From Tetramitus jugosus (Eukaryota > Heterolobosea > Eutetramitea > Acrasida > Vahlkampfiidae), in assembly GCA_937625935.1 (NCBI GenBank), contig OW569395.1:243065-307064 (forward strand): a DNA stretch of 64,000 bases. The letters run 5' to 3'. The notes beneath the pieces are model-generated. The model saw only the letters and a program-made list of their open reading frames with translations, was not told the DNA's origin and made no database searches. How positions within the stretch are numbered: the first letter of the stretch is position 1; each line of letters begins with the position of its first letter. This document shows positions 63,223 to 64,000 of the stretch, piece after piece. The position numbers were made by a program, and so were the translations under genes.

Positions 63223-64000
63223 TTTGGGTTTGGGTTTGGGTTTGGGTTTGGGTTTGGGTTTGGGTTTGGGTTTGGGTTTGGGTTTGGGTTTGGGTTTGGG
63301 TTTGGGTTTGGGTTTGGGTTTGGGTTTGGGTTTGGGTTTGGGTTTGGGTTTGGGTTTGGGTTTGGGTTTGGGTTTGGGTTTGGGTTTGGGTTTGGGTTTG
63401 GGTTTGGGTTTGGGTTTGGGTTTGGGTTTGGGTTTGGGTTTGGGTTTGGGTTTGGGTTTGGGTTTGGGTTTGGGTTTGGGTTTGGGTTTGGGTTTGGGTT
63501 TGGGTTTGGGTTTGGGTTTGGGTTTGGGTTTGGGTTTGGGTTTGGGTTTGGGTTTGGGTTTGGGTTTGGGTTTGGGTTTGGGTTTGGGTTTGGGTTTGGG
63601 TTTGGGTTTGGGTTTGGGTTTGGGTTTGGGTTTGGGTTTGGGTTTGGGTTTGGGTTTGGGTTTGGGTTTGGGTTTGGGTTTGGGTTTGGGTTTGGGTTTG
63701 GGTTTGGGTTTGGGTTTGGGTTTGGGTTTGGGTTTGGGTTTGGGTTTGGGTTTGGGTTTGGGTTTGGGTTTGGGTTTGGGTTTGGGTTTGGGTTTGGGTT
63801 TGGGTTTGGGTTTGGGTTTGGGTTTGGGTTTGGGTTTGGGTTTGGGTTTGGGTTTGGGTTTGGGTTTGGGTTTGGGTTTGGGTTTGGGTTTGGGTTTGGG
63901 TTTGGGTTTGGGTTTGGGTTTGGGTTTGGGTTTGGGTTTGGGTTTGGGTTTGGGTTTGGGTTTGGGTTTGGTTTGGGTTTGGGTTTGGGTTTGGGTTTGG
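63223..64000 (+). repeat. Telomere, (TTTGGG)n
   Basis: 778 bp of tandem TTTGGG, about 129 units, with one short variant (TTTGG) near 63967. The G-rich strand points outward, as at a right chromosome end. The unit differs from the common TTAGGG, TTTAGGG and TTGGGG types. Confidence 0.95.

Noticed and set aside
63223-64000. CRISPR array or minisatellite
   Set aside because: There are no spacers; the tract is a pure six-base repeat at the end of the sequence with telomere polarity.

Overview
The window is nuclear DNA of a protist and reaches the right-hand chromosome end. It ends in about 780 bp of uninterrupted TTTGGG repeat, with the G-rich strand running 5'->3' outward. Genes are closely packed, on both strands, with few short GT-AG introns (about 60-125 nt). 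Coding regions are rich in poly-Gln, poly-Asn and Ser tracts. The mix of conserved eukaryotic genes (CCDC61/VFL3, PPP1R21, NSE2, METAP2, OCA2-like, GBP, SLC35F6, a PKD1/adhesion-type receptor, a type IID-like P-ATPase), an archaeal-type membrane ATPase, an RGS-START fusion and a Fanzor remnant best fits a free-living heterolobosean amoeba such as Naegleria. That assignment is inference from gene style; no rRNA or other marker is present.

Layout. 1-5.8 kb is decayed accessory DNA: fragments of unknown genes, two broken PIF/Harbinger-type transposases and a frameshifted Myb/SANT-like protein. 6.2-28.6 kb is a dense housekeeping block: NSE2, two VIT/CCC1 metal transporters facing apart with a CACTA-like transposase tail between them, a tandem F-box pair, an APH-fold kinase, PPP1R21, a guanylate-binding protein, SLC35F6, a Fanzor remnant between 15-bp repeats, and CCDC61. 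28.9-44.1 kb holds large surface or secreted proteins (EGF/REJ/GPS receptor; a frameshifted secreted protein), a membrane-anchored ATPase and an RGS-START protein. 44.1-49.6 kb holds METAP2 and a segmental duplication carrying its 5' end plus a small coiled-coil/SAP-like gene. 49.6-55.6 kb is a divergent ion-transport pair, OCA2-like and P-type ATPase, on one shared promoter. 55.6-63.2 kb is the subtelomere: decayed genes, one intact F-box gene, a Cys-rich ORF, another Harbinger fragment and interstitial telomere-like runs. 63.2-64 kb is the telomere.

Functional threads. Several genes act at membranes (two VIT/CCC1 exporters, SLC35F6, OCA2-like, P-ATPase, receptor). CCDC61 is a basal body protein, PPP1R21 an endosomal FERRY-type subunit, NSE2 a SMC5/6 SUMO ligase. 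E2F-like sites (TTTGGCGC or TTTCGCGC) recur upstream of NSE2, a VIT gene, GBP, CCDC61/receptor, both duplicated SAP-like genes and the OCA2/P-ATPase pair, which suggests a shared cell-cycle-type input. All calls come from reading the sequence; no database search was run.
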